Positions 10,575-21,119 of a stretch of DNA of 64,000 nucleotides are shown in pieces (position 1 is the stretch's first letter; the number at the start of each line of letters is the position of its first letter). The position numbers and the translations under genes were made by a program. The notes beneath the pieces were generated by a model, which worked only from the letters and a program-made list of their open reading frames with translations, ran no database searches and was not told where the DNA came from. The stretch lies in contig NC_090620.1 in NCBI RefSeq assembly GCF_004359215.1, positions 3,173,423 through 3,237,422 on the forward strand. Direction: 5' to 3'. Origin of the DNA: Bremia lactucae. Its lineage: Eukaryota > Oomycota > Peronosporomycetes > Peronosporales > Peronosporaceae.

Positions 10575-10992
10575 TTACATGGTGCTGAATGAACCATCTT
10601 GCTTAGACCGTTTACGAAGACGACGAGCCCCGTCCGACCCTAATGTGAAGTCTAGACTTACTGACTTCCAACAGTTGGTTGGAATCGGTAGCGGCTTCAG
10701 TGGCGCACTGCTGGACGGTGCAGGCTTTATGCTGACACTGTTCGCAAGAGCGAATATAGTTGGCCACCCATCTAAATAAGTGCGTTCACCAAAATTTCTC
10801 TGACACTCGTAAGAATGTCTTTTCACGGCCCAGATGCCCACTAGATGGCGCATCATGGAGCTCGTGAAGGGTCATCAGCTTGAGGTCTGTGTCATGAGGC
10901 ACATAGATTCCCAAGGAATCACAAGGTGACAGCTGATGCCATAACAGGCCATCGATGAAGCTAAAGCGATTTACCTCAGCTTTCTCCTGCAT
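10575..10992 (-). pseudogene. G2 (deleted copy) integrase N-terminal fragment
   Basis: Contains the H-H spacing of the integrase zinc-binding domain (LHELHDAPSSGHLGREKTF). It is followed, in a shifted frame, by PTNCWKSVSLDF before the catalytic core. It is nearly the same as 59360-59650 in the longer G2 copy. Its 5' end is fused to gag sequence by the internal deletion near 11000. Confidence 0.75.
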
Positions 10993-11499
10993 TTTTTCGA
11001 CCCCTCAGTGGTAGATGCGGACTCATGCGTCTCGCACGCTGGTTATTGCCATCGCTCTTCGGAAAGGGATTCCTCTTGCTGGGCGTCTTCGCCCCAGCAG
11101 GGGCCCAGGCATAGCAGCGCTCATATGACTGCGCTTGCCACATTTGTGACAGACAACGTCTGCATTGCCCAACTCCATGGAAGTGACACCTGTTCTCTCG
11201 GCCGACGGCTTATACCAAGCTATCGCCGAGGCACTGTTGTAAAATTTCTCCTCAACTAAGGCAATTTGGATTCCATCGTTGACGGCACCTTTCTAATAAG
11301 AGCCTGTCACGATGAGCCATGACGTATTCCGTTCATAAACTTGGGCACTTTTATGTGCTCCCCAATCGGACCTACGGTAATTGATCCCGACAGCTAGTGC
11401 ATCTCCTGCACATGCTCTTGCATAGATCGCTTCGCCTGCCACGCCCCGAAAACGCGCACCTTATGCAACACCTCGTTGTTTGGTGGCTGGCACATGGCG

Positions 11500-12060
11500 C
11501 GAGTCTTTGTCTTATAATCGCCCATGAAGGGAACACCTTGAATACGCTATACCCGCCGAGTAAGCCCACTCTGAGGCTTTACCGCGCGGGTGCGACATGG
11601 AGTACGGCACCATCGGGCTGTCATCTTCGATTAGCTGCGACACACCGCATTGCTTTACTGCTAACAGCCGATGGATATCGTGCGCGCTGCAGTTCCATCG
11701 AACTTGGGCGGGTCCATCCGAATAAGCCTCGGCTGAGAGCGGAGAGCATCTTAACAGTCCTGTTGAAAGCCTCGCTTCGAGCCTGCTCTCGCCTTAGCTC
11801 ATCCTGAGTCTGTGTGACAGACTCCGCCGTAGCATGGCTTTGTGCCTCGGACGCGACCCTTCGCTGTCCGAGCATGAGTGCGTCAAACTGCTCCAACTGA
11901 GTAACATGTTGCTCAGGAGACTACCCAAGACCCTGGCCATGGCTTGTTCCCTAAGTCCCTGCGCCGTCTGCTCAGCCAACTCCCGATGATGTTCGGAGGT
12001 GGGGGGAAATGAGTCCAATCGATATTGAGGCTCATCCTCACGTACACGCTCAAAGATGCG
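11500..12060 (-). pseudogene. G2 (deleted copy) gag remnant
   Basis: The frame 11621-11896 encodes a coiled-coil-like segment (AESVTQTQDELRREQARSEA) that also appears in the longer G2 copy at about 55700. Stops and frameshifts break it. Confidence 0.7.
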
Positions 12061-12091
12061 GGTCGTGGGAAGGATTTCAAGTTCCACCAAG

Positions 12092-12497
12092 TGTAGACGG
12101 GCGCTACTTAAAGCTGCCACGTACTACGCACGCACACACCTTCGACGATTTACCGCCTTCTCTCACGTGCAGTGAGGTTTGTGGTGGGCGCCTTAGCGAC
12201 CTCACCCAACTCACGAAGTACACTGATAAAAGTGTCGTCACGGGAGCGGTAATCCGGCTCCTCGTGCAAACTTATCAAGTATATTGTAAGTTTAAGACTG
12301 ATTTATATTTAATCGCATTAAATATAAATTTCTGTTATTACCTAGCATAAATGCCGTCTTTGTAGATAGACTAATATGTGCTGCGAGCGTATCGTTTTTG
12401 GGTATTTCGCATAGCGGATGACGCTAGGATGTACCAATGTGCATCACATACATAAGGGTGGGTCACATATATATGAAGCACACTTAAGTGGTAGGTT
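12092..12497 (-). repeat. G2 LTR, 5' truncated
   Basis: Reverse complement of the G2 LTR end (TCTACA) with the conserved GGAGCCGGATTACCGCTCC block. The first 100 or so LTR bases are missing or unrecognisable. Confidence 0.7.
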
Positions 12498-12857
12498 TTT
12501 TTTTTATTACTTCAATTAAGTACCTAGGAATTTAAGTTGAATATAACAATTCCAACGTAAATACTTCTTTATTATTTTCTCTTACAGAAATAATATTCAT
12601 GTTTTAACGGTACACCCCGTTCCATTTCGTGCTAAACTGACGGCCCCGGGTCACTCGATGTTATGTAAGAGCTAATTCCTGTCTAGGACAGCGACTCAAA
12701 GAAGTAATTCACTATTCTTTCCAATCCTGGGTGCAGGTCCTAGTGCCGTGTCATCTTTTGTGCATTTGGGCATGTAAGTTCAGTGCTTAACAATTAATTC
12801 ATTGTAAATGCCCACATAACGCGATAATCTTTTATCGATAAAGTCATCCAAGAATCT
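12498..12857. other. Intergenic, no gene seen
   Basis: AT-rich spacer between the G2 element and the first host gene. It contains homopolymer T and presumably the 3' UTR of the gene that ends at 12858. I see no coding sequence. Confidence 0.6.
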
Positions 12858-13955
12858 TTACTCGCTCTGTTGATTACAAGCTTCCGCAGTGAATCTCGTA
12901 ACGTCCAAGGAGCTTTGAGCAATGACGTTCTCGAGACGCTTTTCAATATCGACGGTATGAAGCAAAATTCGCTGCATTAGAATCGCCGAGTCGCCATCTA
13001 ATCCAGGAATCAGTGCCTGTAGATTCCGTTCGCCTTGCCACAATTGAATAACTCCCGCTTTCAGTGAATACCCTTGAGCATCGAGGTCATCGAGACCTGA
13101 TCCGTGTTCAAAATGAGTTTTAATAGCTTGCTGTTGCTTGTCGTCGTCGTCAAGATATGGCACGACAGCAATAAGCTGCAACGTGTCGTCTAACTCATTC
13201 AGAACCTTTTCAATCGAATGATCTTCTGGTGCTTTACGATCCACGGGATTATAAGCCGGAGCTGAAGAATGCCGTTCTTCGCGCTTGGCCTCGTGACGGT
13301 CGTTCTCATGCGTTTCATCTTCCTTTTCAAAGCCTAAATTTGGATTCTCTACTGCGTGTTTACCTACACTTTTGCCCCAGCTTCCTTTGTCCCATTGAAA
13401 GACCTCAGGGAGCCCACAGTTGCTGAAAAATTGACCCAATGCCTCCTCTACCAACGTATTACATGCACCTCCCGTCGTGCGTAGTTGCAACTCGACTTCT
13501 TTAAATTCACCCTCGATAGGTGTTTTTAAAAAAAATGGAAGTTTTAAGGTCTTGGCTGGGGGAAATTGATTGTGTTTCTCAATGGCGTCCAGGATGCCCA
13601 AGAGCTCTTTGTACGATTCCTCATTTGCGCGCTGCTGCGTTGGATACTGTCCAAAGAGATCCGGATGCGTACGCAAATAGAGCTTGCGCAACGTTTCTTT
13701 AAGAATTGGCACCTTGACTCCTTTTTGGCTCTTGTTGACGCGTAATTTCTTCCGACGGAGCGTGCGTTCGCTGACTTTTGTTCGTACAAAACTAATGCTG
13801 CTGGTTCGGGTTGATAGGAATGGAGGGTCGATAGAGCAAGGCACGCGGTGCTTATGCATTTGTTGCCAGGGAATTGCTGTGCTTAAGCGTGTAGACGCGT
13901 GCATTTGGAAGCGAGAAACGATAAGCGTCTGACGAGCTAGTGCGACGAAGCCCAT
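12858..13955 (-). CDS. TCAIM-like mitochondrial protein with J-like DUF4460 domain
   Basis: A single-exon gene of 365 residues. The N-terminus (about 1-60) is rich in Arg, Ser and hydrophobic residues with few acids, like a mitochondrial presequence. Residues about 85-145 hold a J-domain-like segment with RTHPDLFGQYP (HPD at about 97-99), as in the DUF4460 region of TCAIM-type proteins. A charged, low-complexity linker (about 205-245) follows. A C-terminal domain (about 248-350) contains FEHGSGLDDLDAQGYSLKAG. The ATG at 13955 was chosen because the open frame upstream has only a GTG. The neighbouring gene 14318-14938 is a paralog that lacks the J-like part. The biochemical role is not known. 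The family assignment is by eye. Confidence 0.8.
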   Translation of the reverse strand: MGFVALARQTLIVSRFQMHASTRLSTAIPWQQMHKHRVPCSIDPPFLSTRTSSISFVRTKVSERTLRRKKLRVNKSQKGVKVPILKETLRKLYLRTHPDLFGQYPTQQRANEESYKELLGILDAIEKHNQFPPAKTLKLPFFLKTPIEGEFKEVELQLRTTGGACNTLVEEALGQFFSNCGLPEVFQWDKGSWGKSVGKHAVENPNLGFEKEDETHENDRHEAKREERHSSAPAYNPVDRKAPEDHSIEKVLNELDDTLQLIAVVPYLDDDDKQQQAIKTHFEHGSGLDDLDAQGYSLKAGVIQLWQGERNLQALIPGLDGDSAILMQRILLHTVDIEKRLENVIAQSSLDVTRFTAEACNQQSE

Positions 13956-14317
13956 TACCACCGCTTTTCAGAGCCCTGAAGGCAAGAATGAATAAAATTA
14001 TTTATCACTTTTTTTGAGAGCAAAATATGCGTTTTTCGTAATGAGCACAAATTCGGGTCATGCCTGAAATTACATGTTGCCCATTTTCTTGTGCATTTTA
14101 CGGCGAGGTATTCTTACAATCGTTCTTTATTTCTAACATAAGATAAGGAGAATTTATCAATGGTGCAAGTATACGTACATCATTTATACGGGACTTAGAC
14201 GTCTTGATTGCCTGTGTCGAATCAAAAGTTAAGAGCAAAAGCAAAGCACGCGGGCTCGACCAAGATCTCCGCAATACCTTGATGGTGTCGAGATGACTTC
14301 TTTTTTAACGGACAATC
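13956..14317. other. Intergenic spacer between tandem paralogs
   Basis: 362 bp of AT-rich sequence, probably the promoter of the 12858-13955 gene and the 3' UTR of the 14318-14938 gene. No repeats or ORFs were recognised. Confidence 0.6.
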
Positions 14318-14938
14318 TCAAATGACCTGATTGTCTTCTTGCAACTCATCTTTGTCATCGGGATCAACTCCACCATTCGAGAGCATCTCACGCACTTTTC
14401 TCTCAATATTAAGCGTGTGGAGCAGGATACGCTGCAGAATCTGGGCCGAATCGGTATCCAATCCCTCAACAATCTTTGTAAGGTCGCGCTCACCCTTCCA
14501 AATCTTATGCGTCCCAGCTTTAATATTATACCCACGTTCATCAATCTCATCAAGACCACTGCCACTCTCAAAGTGTTGGCGCACTTCCCCATACTCCTCT
14601 TCATCCATCAGTGGCACAGCAGCAATAATTTCAAAAACTTCATTGAGCTCTTTCAGCAAGTTTTCAATCGAAGCATCTTCAATTGTCATTTCACTGTCGT
14701 CAAATGCTAGCGTAGGTTCAATTTCGTTCTCTTCTGGCAGGACCACACGCTCGCTCACCTTTGTTCGCAAAAAGCCTACTCGAGTCGATAGGATCGGAGA
14801 CTCCATCGCACAGGGCAAGCGCTGCCACTTCGTTCGCTGCAAGAATTGCTCATTAGCTACAAGAGGACAAACGCGCATACGGGAATAGAGGAATCGAGAA
14901 GTGGCGCGTGCCTGACGAGCTACCGACATGAAGGCCAT
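14318..14938 (-). CDS. Short paralog of the TCAIM-like protein, without J-like domain
   Basis: A single exon of 206 residues with ATG at 14938. Residues 1-70 resemble the N-terminus of the downstream gene, with a shared RTKVSER motif and a presequence-like start. Residues about 95-190 resemble that gene's C-terminal domain (FESGSGLDEIDERGYNIKAG, then LQRILLHTLNIER). The whole J-like domain and charged linker are missing. It is acidic in the middle and at the C-terminus. It probably arose by tandem duplication followed by domain loss, or the other gene gained the domain. A mitochondrial location is inferred from the N-terminus only. Confidence 0.8.
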   Translation of the reverse strand: MAFMSVARQARATSRFLYSRMRVCPLVANEQFLQRTKWQRLPCAMESPILSTRVGFLRTKVSERVVLPEENEIEPTLAFDDSEMTIEDASIENLLKELNEVFEIIAAVPLMDEEEYGEVRQHFESGSGLDEIDERGYNIKAGTHKIWKGERDLTKIVEGLDTDSAQILQRILLHTLNIERKVREMLSNGGVDPDDKDELQEDNQVI

Positions 14939-16552
14939 GACGCAAGGCGAAGAGTGTTGTTTTTATTGGTTTTGAGTCATTTCTTGTACAGCGTGATATT
15001 AGGTACGTAGTCCATTATTGCTTCAAAACTTTTTTTATTTTCAAGCTGACAAGCAATAGTAGCCGAAGATGCTTTTTTAGCCGCTTAATACTCCATAATA
15101 GCTCAAATTTAAAATTTAAAATAGTTTCTTACATCCTTGACAACCTCAAAATGGAAACTGCAAAAAAAAAGTAGCGTAAATAATACTGTACATACAGTAC
15201 ATCGTCTGATACAACCGTTTGCTCTTGAGGTCACGGGAGAGCTGTAACATGAGTTATTTAAATAGTGTCGGAAAACCTAAAGTGACCTCAGGCAATTTGC
15301 ATACAAGGCCAATGCAAGTCTTTAACGCTACCAGTAGCTAGAAAGCCTGTTGCATGTGACAGAAAAACACGATCTAGAATATTTTCGTGCCTTACATAAT
15401 AGCACTCCTCTGAATTATGCAATGCGGAGACCTCCAACACATTCATGAGCGCACATTGCAATGAAGTTCAGTCGCAAATAATAAACTGTTTTTGGGAATA
15501 TGCGTCCAATATTGCGCAAAAGTTTGTTTCGCGAGGAACATGAAAGTTTGCAGCGATTGATCGAAGAGCATTTTTTTATTTGGTGATGAGCAAGCTAAGT
15601 GACTCCTACACGGCCCCGAAGACTTCGCAAAAAAAATTGCGTCTTAATACGGCAATGTGAAGAATGCGTCTTTTTACATGACAGGACGTCGACGCTGGCA
15701 TACCTCTAAATCGTTAAGTTGCTTGCTAATCACTTTTGAGTACCGCGAGTTTTTACGTGTTTGTATAGAAGTCGGATGAAAACCTATTTGCGCTTAAAAT
15801 ATTAGAGGAAGGCACCTTGAATTCTCTTGGTAGAACCACCTTTTGCCATCACGGCCGGTCGGCTGCTTTTGTTTTGATACGGAAAACAGCCTGCATTTTC
15901 GTGGCTTATTGCAGTTAGGACGTCGACAGCTTGATTTAAACCTCGCATTAGCTTGAACGATATTGTGCTTTCCCTTGAAATTAATTAGCTATTTCTTACA
16001 TCGCAGTGTTCTAGCCATTAATTTTTAGCATCACATTCCAGAATCTTAAGTTGTAATCGCGATAACTTTTTTTCTGTTTGAAAGTAATCGTTAAAAGGTA
16101 TAACAACTCCCGCCAAACAAAATAATTGAAAATTGCTGCTGCAGTGCGAGGGAGCACCAGCGCAGACTACTCGTATAATTGTATACTCTAATAATAATCT
16201 AAAAGATTTGCATATCCATTCCAACGAAAGAAGACCTTCACGATTACAGTCTGTCAGAAAAAAATTAAAATCCGCCCGTGTCTAGCATTTTAAATACTGA
16301 AAATTCGGGATCTAATTACGCACCTTGTGATAGTCAAACCCAATAAGAGCTCTGCAGACCTAATTGGCCTGGCGTCGAATGAATAAGAAGTATCTCTGAC
16401 ATTTATTTTGTCTAGCTTGGTCCCGACGAACAAAAAAAAAAATAGTGCGTTTGATACACGCTGAATGATAGCTTTTAGATTTTTTTAATTATCTGAAACT
16501 TACTCAATTCAGCAAAAACTTGGACAAGACAAACGTAATTTAAACACTCAAT
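14939..16552. other. 1.6-kb intergenic region, no gene seen
   Basis: AT-rich sequence without a convincing ORF, splice-linked exons or transposon match on either strand. A 68-codon frame at 16018-16224 has no recognisable domain and is judged accidental. The dense stem-loops seen in the LTRs are absent here. Confidence 0.6.
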
Positions 16553-17311
16553 TTAATCATGCTTGGTACCAGTGGTCGTGGCAAAACGCCTCTTTAGTCT
16601 TGGGAGCACAAGGCCACCTACGATAGCAACCACTATAAGCTGCATCGTCGTGGCGCTATCAATAATGTCTCCACGCGATCGTAGCTCGCGCAGAATAAGC
16701 CCAGCTTTGCAGCTCAGGAAATTGTACGGAACGAGCCCAAATAGCGGGCCTAACGTAAATTGGCCTAGCGGAATGGCCAAGTGGGGCGACGCCATGTTAA
16801 TAAACCAATTGGGGGTGAATGGAAATACGCGCAGGAATATCATATTCAGCGCCATTTCGTCGCGATGTGCGTCCAATATACTTCTTAAGCGATCGAGTTT
16901 TTGCGGAAAAAAGTGCGTGACGACGCGGTAGCCAAAACGCCGCGAAAGGAGAAACATAAAGACCGATCCCAGTGTGTTGTTAGCCAAGCACAGAGGAAAT
17001 CCCAGCGTCATCCCAAACAACGCGCCGCCCAATAGATTGAAAAATACGGTGCCCGGAATCGCAAATGTTTGCAGGTATAGATAGCAGCCCATGTGTGCGA
17101 GCAAAAGTGAACCTCGTTGGCGCTCGGAGAAGCTCTGAAGGGTCTTGCCTAGCTCTTGAGCTGCCTCGAGCGTTGTAGGCAGTCGAAGCGCGAGCCACTC
17201 GGTGTCTGTGAGCGTCGAGATTACCAGCGAGTGCAACATCACGCCTAATAGCGCCGTGGTGACTATGAAAACGACGCCCACGAGCTGAAGATCACGGCGC
17301 CAGTCCGACAT
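16553..17311 (-). CDS. VTT-domain (TMEM41/SNARE-associated-like) membrane protein
   Basis: A single exon of 252 residues. ATG at 17311 (MSDWRR) was chosen because the frame upstream starts only with TTG. The protein has an N-terminal membrane segment (about 9-30). It then has the VTT core: FAIPGTVFFNLLGGALFG (about 103-120), a GSVFMFLLSRRFG stretch, and the downstream FLRVFPFTPNWFINMASPH and FGLVPYNFLSCKAG motifs. These are characteristic of DedA/TMEM41/TMEM64 proteins, which include lipid scramblases of the ER and Golgi. Lipid transport in the endomembrane system is inferred from the family. Its first codons and 446 bp upstream are duplicated at 23653-24126, on the far side of the G3 element. 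Confidence 0.85.
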   Translation of the reverse strand: MSDWRRDLQLVGVVFIVTTALLGVMLHSLVISTLTDTEWLALRLPTTLEAAQELGKTLQSFSERQRGSLLLAHMGCYLYLQTFAIPGTVFFNLLGGALFGMTLGFPLCLANNTLGSVFMFLLSRRFGYRVVTHFFPQKLDRLRSILDAHRDEMALNMIFLRVFPFTPNWFINMASPHLAIPLGQFTLGPLFGLVPYNFLSCKAGLILRELRSRGDIIDSATTMQLIVVAIVGGLVLPRLKRRFATTTGTKHD

Positions 17312-17757
17312 CGTTGCTAAACTTTGTCGACTGCTGCGGATCCTGTTCAAGAAAGTGTTCGGAAGAACGGGGGGTAGGTTATTTTTTGGAAATTTTTATT
17401 TTGTTATTTGAATGGATTTTATTGCCAGATCGTTATTAATTAAAAAAAAGAATGCCAGTTAGCAAACAGTTTAACTAAGTAAAATTTTAGGAAAACATGA
17501 TCCTTTGGCTGATGTATATTTGGTAAGGCTGTAGAGATAGAGTGCGGCAACCGATTCTAGTTTACAGATGGACAAAGGTCTAAGTCCTTCATACTAGCCA
17601 TAGAAGGATATGAATATTAAAAATAACGACGACAAGAAACAGTCTCTAATTTGCTCTACACTGTTTAGTAAGTATACTTCGTTACGACGTAGTGCTAGCT
17701 AAGTAAAATAAACAGGTGTTCCTTGTACCGCACACTATCTCCGTCCCAGCGCGAGAT
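17295..17757. repeat. Direct repeat P1: VTT gene 5' end and upstream region
   Basis: 463 bp from within codon 6 of the VTT gene to the base before the G3 5' LTR. It matches 23653-24126 (P2) in direct orientation with scattered substitutions and small indels. Because it sits immediately upstream of the intact gene it presumably holds the working promoter. Confidence 0.88.
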
Positions 17758-18015
17758 TGTCAGGACCATTCAACTCGCTGAGCCCATGACCACTCATTTC
17801 GATTTATCTTTTATACCATTCCTTTTCTATTGATTCAAATTACATATGCGCCATAATAAAAACAAGTAAAAAGGTTGGCGCAATAAGGAGAGATGATACT
17901 TAGTAATAATTAGATTTAGGATAGGCGATCCTTAGAGGATGAGCCAAAAGTATCGGCTAGTAAAGCAAAAAAAATAATTCAGTCGTAATTTACCCTCATT
18001 CCTCACAAGTGGTAC
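17758..18015 (+). repeat. G3 5' LTR
   Basis: Starts TGTCAGGACC and matches 23398-23652 over its whole length. The exact 3' edge is uncertain by about 10 bp because both copies continue with a similar AGNGGTNCC. Confidence 0.82.
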
Positions 18016-18029
18016 CACTTGTTGGTCTT

Positions 18030-18168
18030 CCGCTCGCTTCTTCGCCGTCCGCTCGCTTCTTCGCCGTCCGCTCGCTTCTTCGCCGTCCGCTCGCTTCTTC
18101 GCCGTCTACTCGCTTCTTCGCCGTCTGCTCGCTTCTTCGCCGTCCGCTCGCTTCTTTGCCGTCCGTTC
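18030..18168. repeat. 19-bp tandem repeat (about 7 units) in G3 leader
   Basis: Unit CCGCTCGCTTCTTCGCCGT, with the last units diverged. Because 19 is not a multiple of 3, all three frames on both strands stay open and give artefactual repetitive ORFs, for example 17996-18343 on the minus strand. It lies between the 5' LTR and gag. Confidence 0.85.
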
Positions 18169-18834
18169 GCGCTTCGCTGGATTGCACTGCGTTGGATTGC
18201 CCAGCACTACTTGTAGCGTAAGGGATTCCACTCGCAGCCAGTAACGTACTGCTTGTAGCGTGGGAATTTCCGCTCGCAGTCAACTGCTCCATTCCTTTGG
18301 AAGCGCTGCGTAGCAGTTTTGATTGTGTGGCTTCAGTATCCACTGTAACTCTAAGCGTCTGCCTGACAGATATAGTCGCTTAGTCTGTGTGAGGTTGGGA
18401 CCGGCTTAACACGGTGAAACAGTTAATCCATCTGGAATAAGATTGAATCTCTTACCCATTACGCTTAATGGCTAAAGAAAGTCGTTGAGATTTATGAGCA
18501 AAAAGCTAAAAGCTAATAATCAGATTCCATACTACTGTAGTAAGGCTTTCCTCTTTGAGTACGGTGAAAAGTCTGCAAAGACTGCGAACGATTTGCCTGC
18601 GTCATTACAAAAGACCCGACGCATTACAAAAGGCCCGACGCATTGCAAAGATCTTAGCAAAGCAACTCACCAAGGAGAAAGGATGCCTGCCCAAGCAAGA
18701 GTCCACCTTATCAGCTCCGTTACACGAGGTATACGCGCTTTTAGAAGAAGCCGAGCGCACCATTTTTAAGGATCTTCGGTTCAACTTAAGAGCCTAGTCT
18801 TTTTATAGTTCCGAACACATTCTTCTTCCATTAT

Positions 18835-19824
18835 GGGCAACCCTCAAACGCCGAGCTAATGCAGCAAATGATGCACATGCTACAGCAACAACAAGAGTTA
18901 ATCAAAACATTCGCTAATTCCTAAAAGATAGGTGGGCTTAAGGTGGACGGGCTAAGGATGCCGACGTAAAGCGGAAAAAGCGAAGAGTCGGTTCGCCTTT
19001 ATTACGCGCAAGTACAGCAATATTTTATTGCGCACGGTAAGAAGTGGAAAGAGGACGCAAAGGCTCCTCAAGTACTTGCCGTACTAGGAAGCTCATTGCG
19101 AGGACCAGCAGCACAATGGCTCTTGCTGCATCAAAAAAGAAATTCACTCAGCCGATGAGTTTTCTCTAGCAGTGAAAAAAAAACAATTCGTCTTTGCGGA
19201 TCTGCAACAACGTCTTCGAGACGATCTGCATCGGCTGAGACAAGCCAATTGCAAAGGCTTAACGGACTACATTGCGAAATCTCGACACATTATTTCGCAA
19301 GTTGAGGACATGACTCGAGTTGACATTTCATCTATTTTCAACGAGGGTTTAAAGCAAGAACTCAAGAAGAAGTTCAATATCGACGGGGAAACGCACTGTA
19401 GGATGCTATTACTGTGGCGCTCGATTTTGAACGCACACATTCGGGTGTTTATCATCACCACAACGCTACAAAACCTCGTCCTGGTCCACAAAATGTGGCC
19501 AGAGAATTAAACAAGAAGCCAGAGCCGATGGAAATCGGCAATGCTCGGCCATTTAATAGGTCTTCTTGCGTCCATAATCGACGTCGAAATAAACGAAAGT
19601 GTGCATACTGCAAAATACTGGGGCACACGATTCAGCAGTGTTACAAGCGCAGGAACCAGCAAAATAATCGCGGCAACGGATATCGTCGCGATCGTGCGAA
19701 CGCCAACTATTTCGTGAATGAGTCAGTTAAAGAAGAAACCATCGCGACTGCGTCAAACGAAGCTATCACCACACTATGTGAAGCTGACTTTGCTTCCTTC
19801 ACGGGAAAAGATTTGATCATCTAA
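18835..19824 (+). pseudogene. G3 gag-like gene, fragmented
   Basis: The frame 19172-19510 holds a helical gag core (FADLQQRLRDDLHRLRQANC). The frame 19414-19824 holds a zinc knuckle, CAYCKILGHTIQQC (CX2CX4HX4C). The 5' part from about 18835 has several stops. It is a capsid/nucleocapsid remnant. Confidence 0.7.
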
Positions 19825-19839
19825 AAGGGTCATCTTGAC

Positions 19840-19935
19840 GATCGTGCTGTCAATATGATACTCGATTCTGGCGCCACATGCAATGGGGTGAAGCCGAGTT
19901 TGCTGCAATGCGTCATGTCCTGAAATGGCTTTCAA
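19840..19935 (+). pseudogene. G3 aspartic protease active-site remnant
   Basis: Encodes AVNMILDSGATCNG, with the retropepsin DSG triad, right after the zinc knuckle. The rest of the domain is disrupted by stops. Confidence 0.6.
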
Positions 19936-20285
19936 GTCACTCGTTTCGAAGGCACTAATAACACCAAAAATAAGTGAAGAAAGGAGTCGCCAATAGCCCA
20001 TTTGATGATAATCGAATTTCTGACGTTCCGGTCATTGAGTGGCCAATGAGCAATTGCCATGATGTAATTCCGGGTAAGCCCTGGTGTGCTGCGCACGAGC
20101 CAATCATTAATTGACGTACTCATCAAGTTTCGTTCAAAAGTGGTGACATACCATATGATGAGGTTGTGAATCGGTCATTATTCCTCTGCTGACTTCTTAA
20201 GGAAATTGAAGACATCACAATTTGAAGAAGTCTATCGTGTCAAAATTTATCAAGAGTCGGAATTTACAAAACCTCGTGAAAACGA

Positions 20286-20982
20286 TTGAAGGCTTTACTC
20301 GATTCCTATAAAGATGTATTCCCAGAAAAGTTACCGAATTCATTGCCTCCTCATCGGTCGGTGGAGTTTGGTATCAATATACAGCCCGGTGTGCAACCGA
20401 GTAATCGTTCGCCATTTCGACTTTCACAAGCTGAACAAAAGGCTTTACAGAAGTTCGTCGATGAGAACCTTTCATGCGGATAGATCGAGCTTTCAGACTC
20501 GCTTTGGGTATCAAACATCTTCGGCATTCCTTAAAATGACCCAACGATCGGTACGAGGTGTATCTCGTTCGGAATGGATTCGATCCGGAAACGCGAACAT
20601 TTTGCTCAGTTGGGTGATTGGCTTTCGTTACGTCAACTCAACGTCAGTCGTCCCTAAAATACCTTTGCCGCGAATCGATAAATTATTCGATAAGATGTAT
20701 GGTATGAGCTACTTCACAGTCATTGACTTAGCTCAAGGGTACCATCAGAGGCATATTCATCCGGATAGCAAAACGTACACTGCGTTTCGTAAATCAAATG
20801 AGACATATCAGTGGTGCGTTGCGCCGATGGGCCTTGCTGGAATGCCTCGCATTTCGTCGCGCTTGATGCGTGTTCTTTTTGAAAAGTTCTCATTCGTTGT
20901 TGTATATTTGGATGGTACATGCATCTTTTCCGTCTCAAAAAAAGGTACTTCTGAAAATTCTAAATTATCTGAACATTCATAA
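20286..20982 (+). pseudogene. G3 reverse transcriptase, frameshifted, catalytic box changed
   Basis: The 20286-20483 frame carries the segment before the palm (DVFPEKLPNSLPPHRSVEF). The 20314-20982 frame carries the palm (FTVIDLAQGYHQ). The usual YLDD or YVDD box reads YLDG, so a catalytic Asp is lost. Confidence 0.8.
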
Positions 20983-21119
20983 CCCTGACACCATTGGCTA
21001 TTAATTACTTTTAATGTAATACTGGGGTCAATTATTTCATGCTATCGTGTTCGACGTCTTACGCAAGTGAATACTCTTCGCTCACATTGGTAAGTGCAAG
21101 TTCGCGCGTCAAGAGGTCA

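Larger units (their letters stand above)
9886..12497 (-). mobile_element. Family G2 Gypsy element, internally deleted copy
   Basis: On the minus strand the order is a 5'-truncated LTR (12092 to about 12497), gag (about 11500-12060), the zinc-knuckle coding region (about 11150), integrase N-terminus (10786-10992), part of the integrase core (to about 10374) and a 3' LTR piece (9886-10070). Compared with the longer G2 copy at 54.9-62.8 kb, protease, RT and RNase H are missing: the gag end near 11000 is joined straight to integrase. An LTR fragment of the unclassified family (10215-10368) is inserted, and 10071-10214 is unassigned. Confidence 0.75.

Noticed and set aside
14331..14888. A long Ser-rich plus-strand ORF of 185 codons.
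   Set aside because: It is a shadow of the minus-strand DUF4460-type paralog, which has the natural start, presequence and paralog match.
17312..17350. Longer N-termini for the VTT, PHD, BTB and first DUF4460-type genes (frames opening at 17350, 36316, 39706 and 13961).
   Set aside because: Those frames open with TTG or GTG, and the extra sequence shows no family features. The first in-frame ATG was used instead.
18030..18168. Possible CRISPR array.
   Set aside because: The units are contiguous 19-bp tandem repeats with no spacers, in a eukaryotic retroelement leader.
17996..18343. A 115-codon minus-strand repetitive ORF.
   Set aside because: It is produced by the 19-bp tandem repeat, which keeps all frames open.
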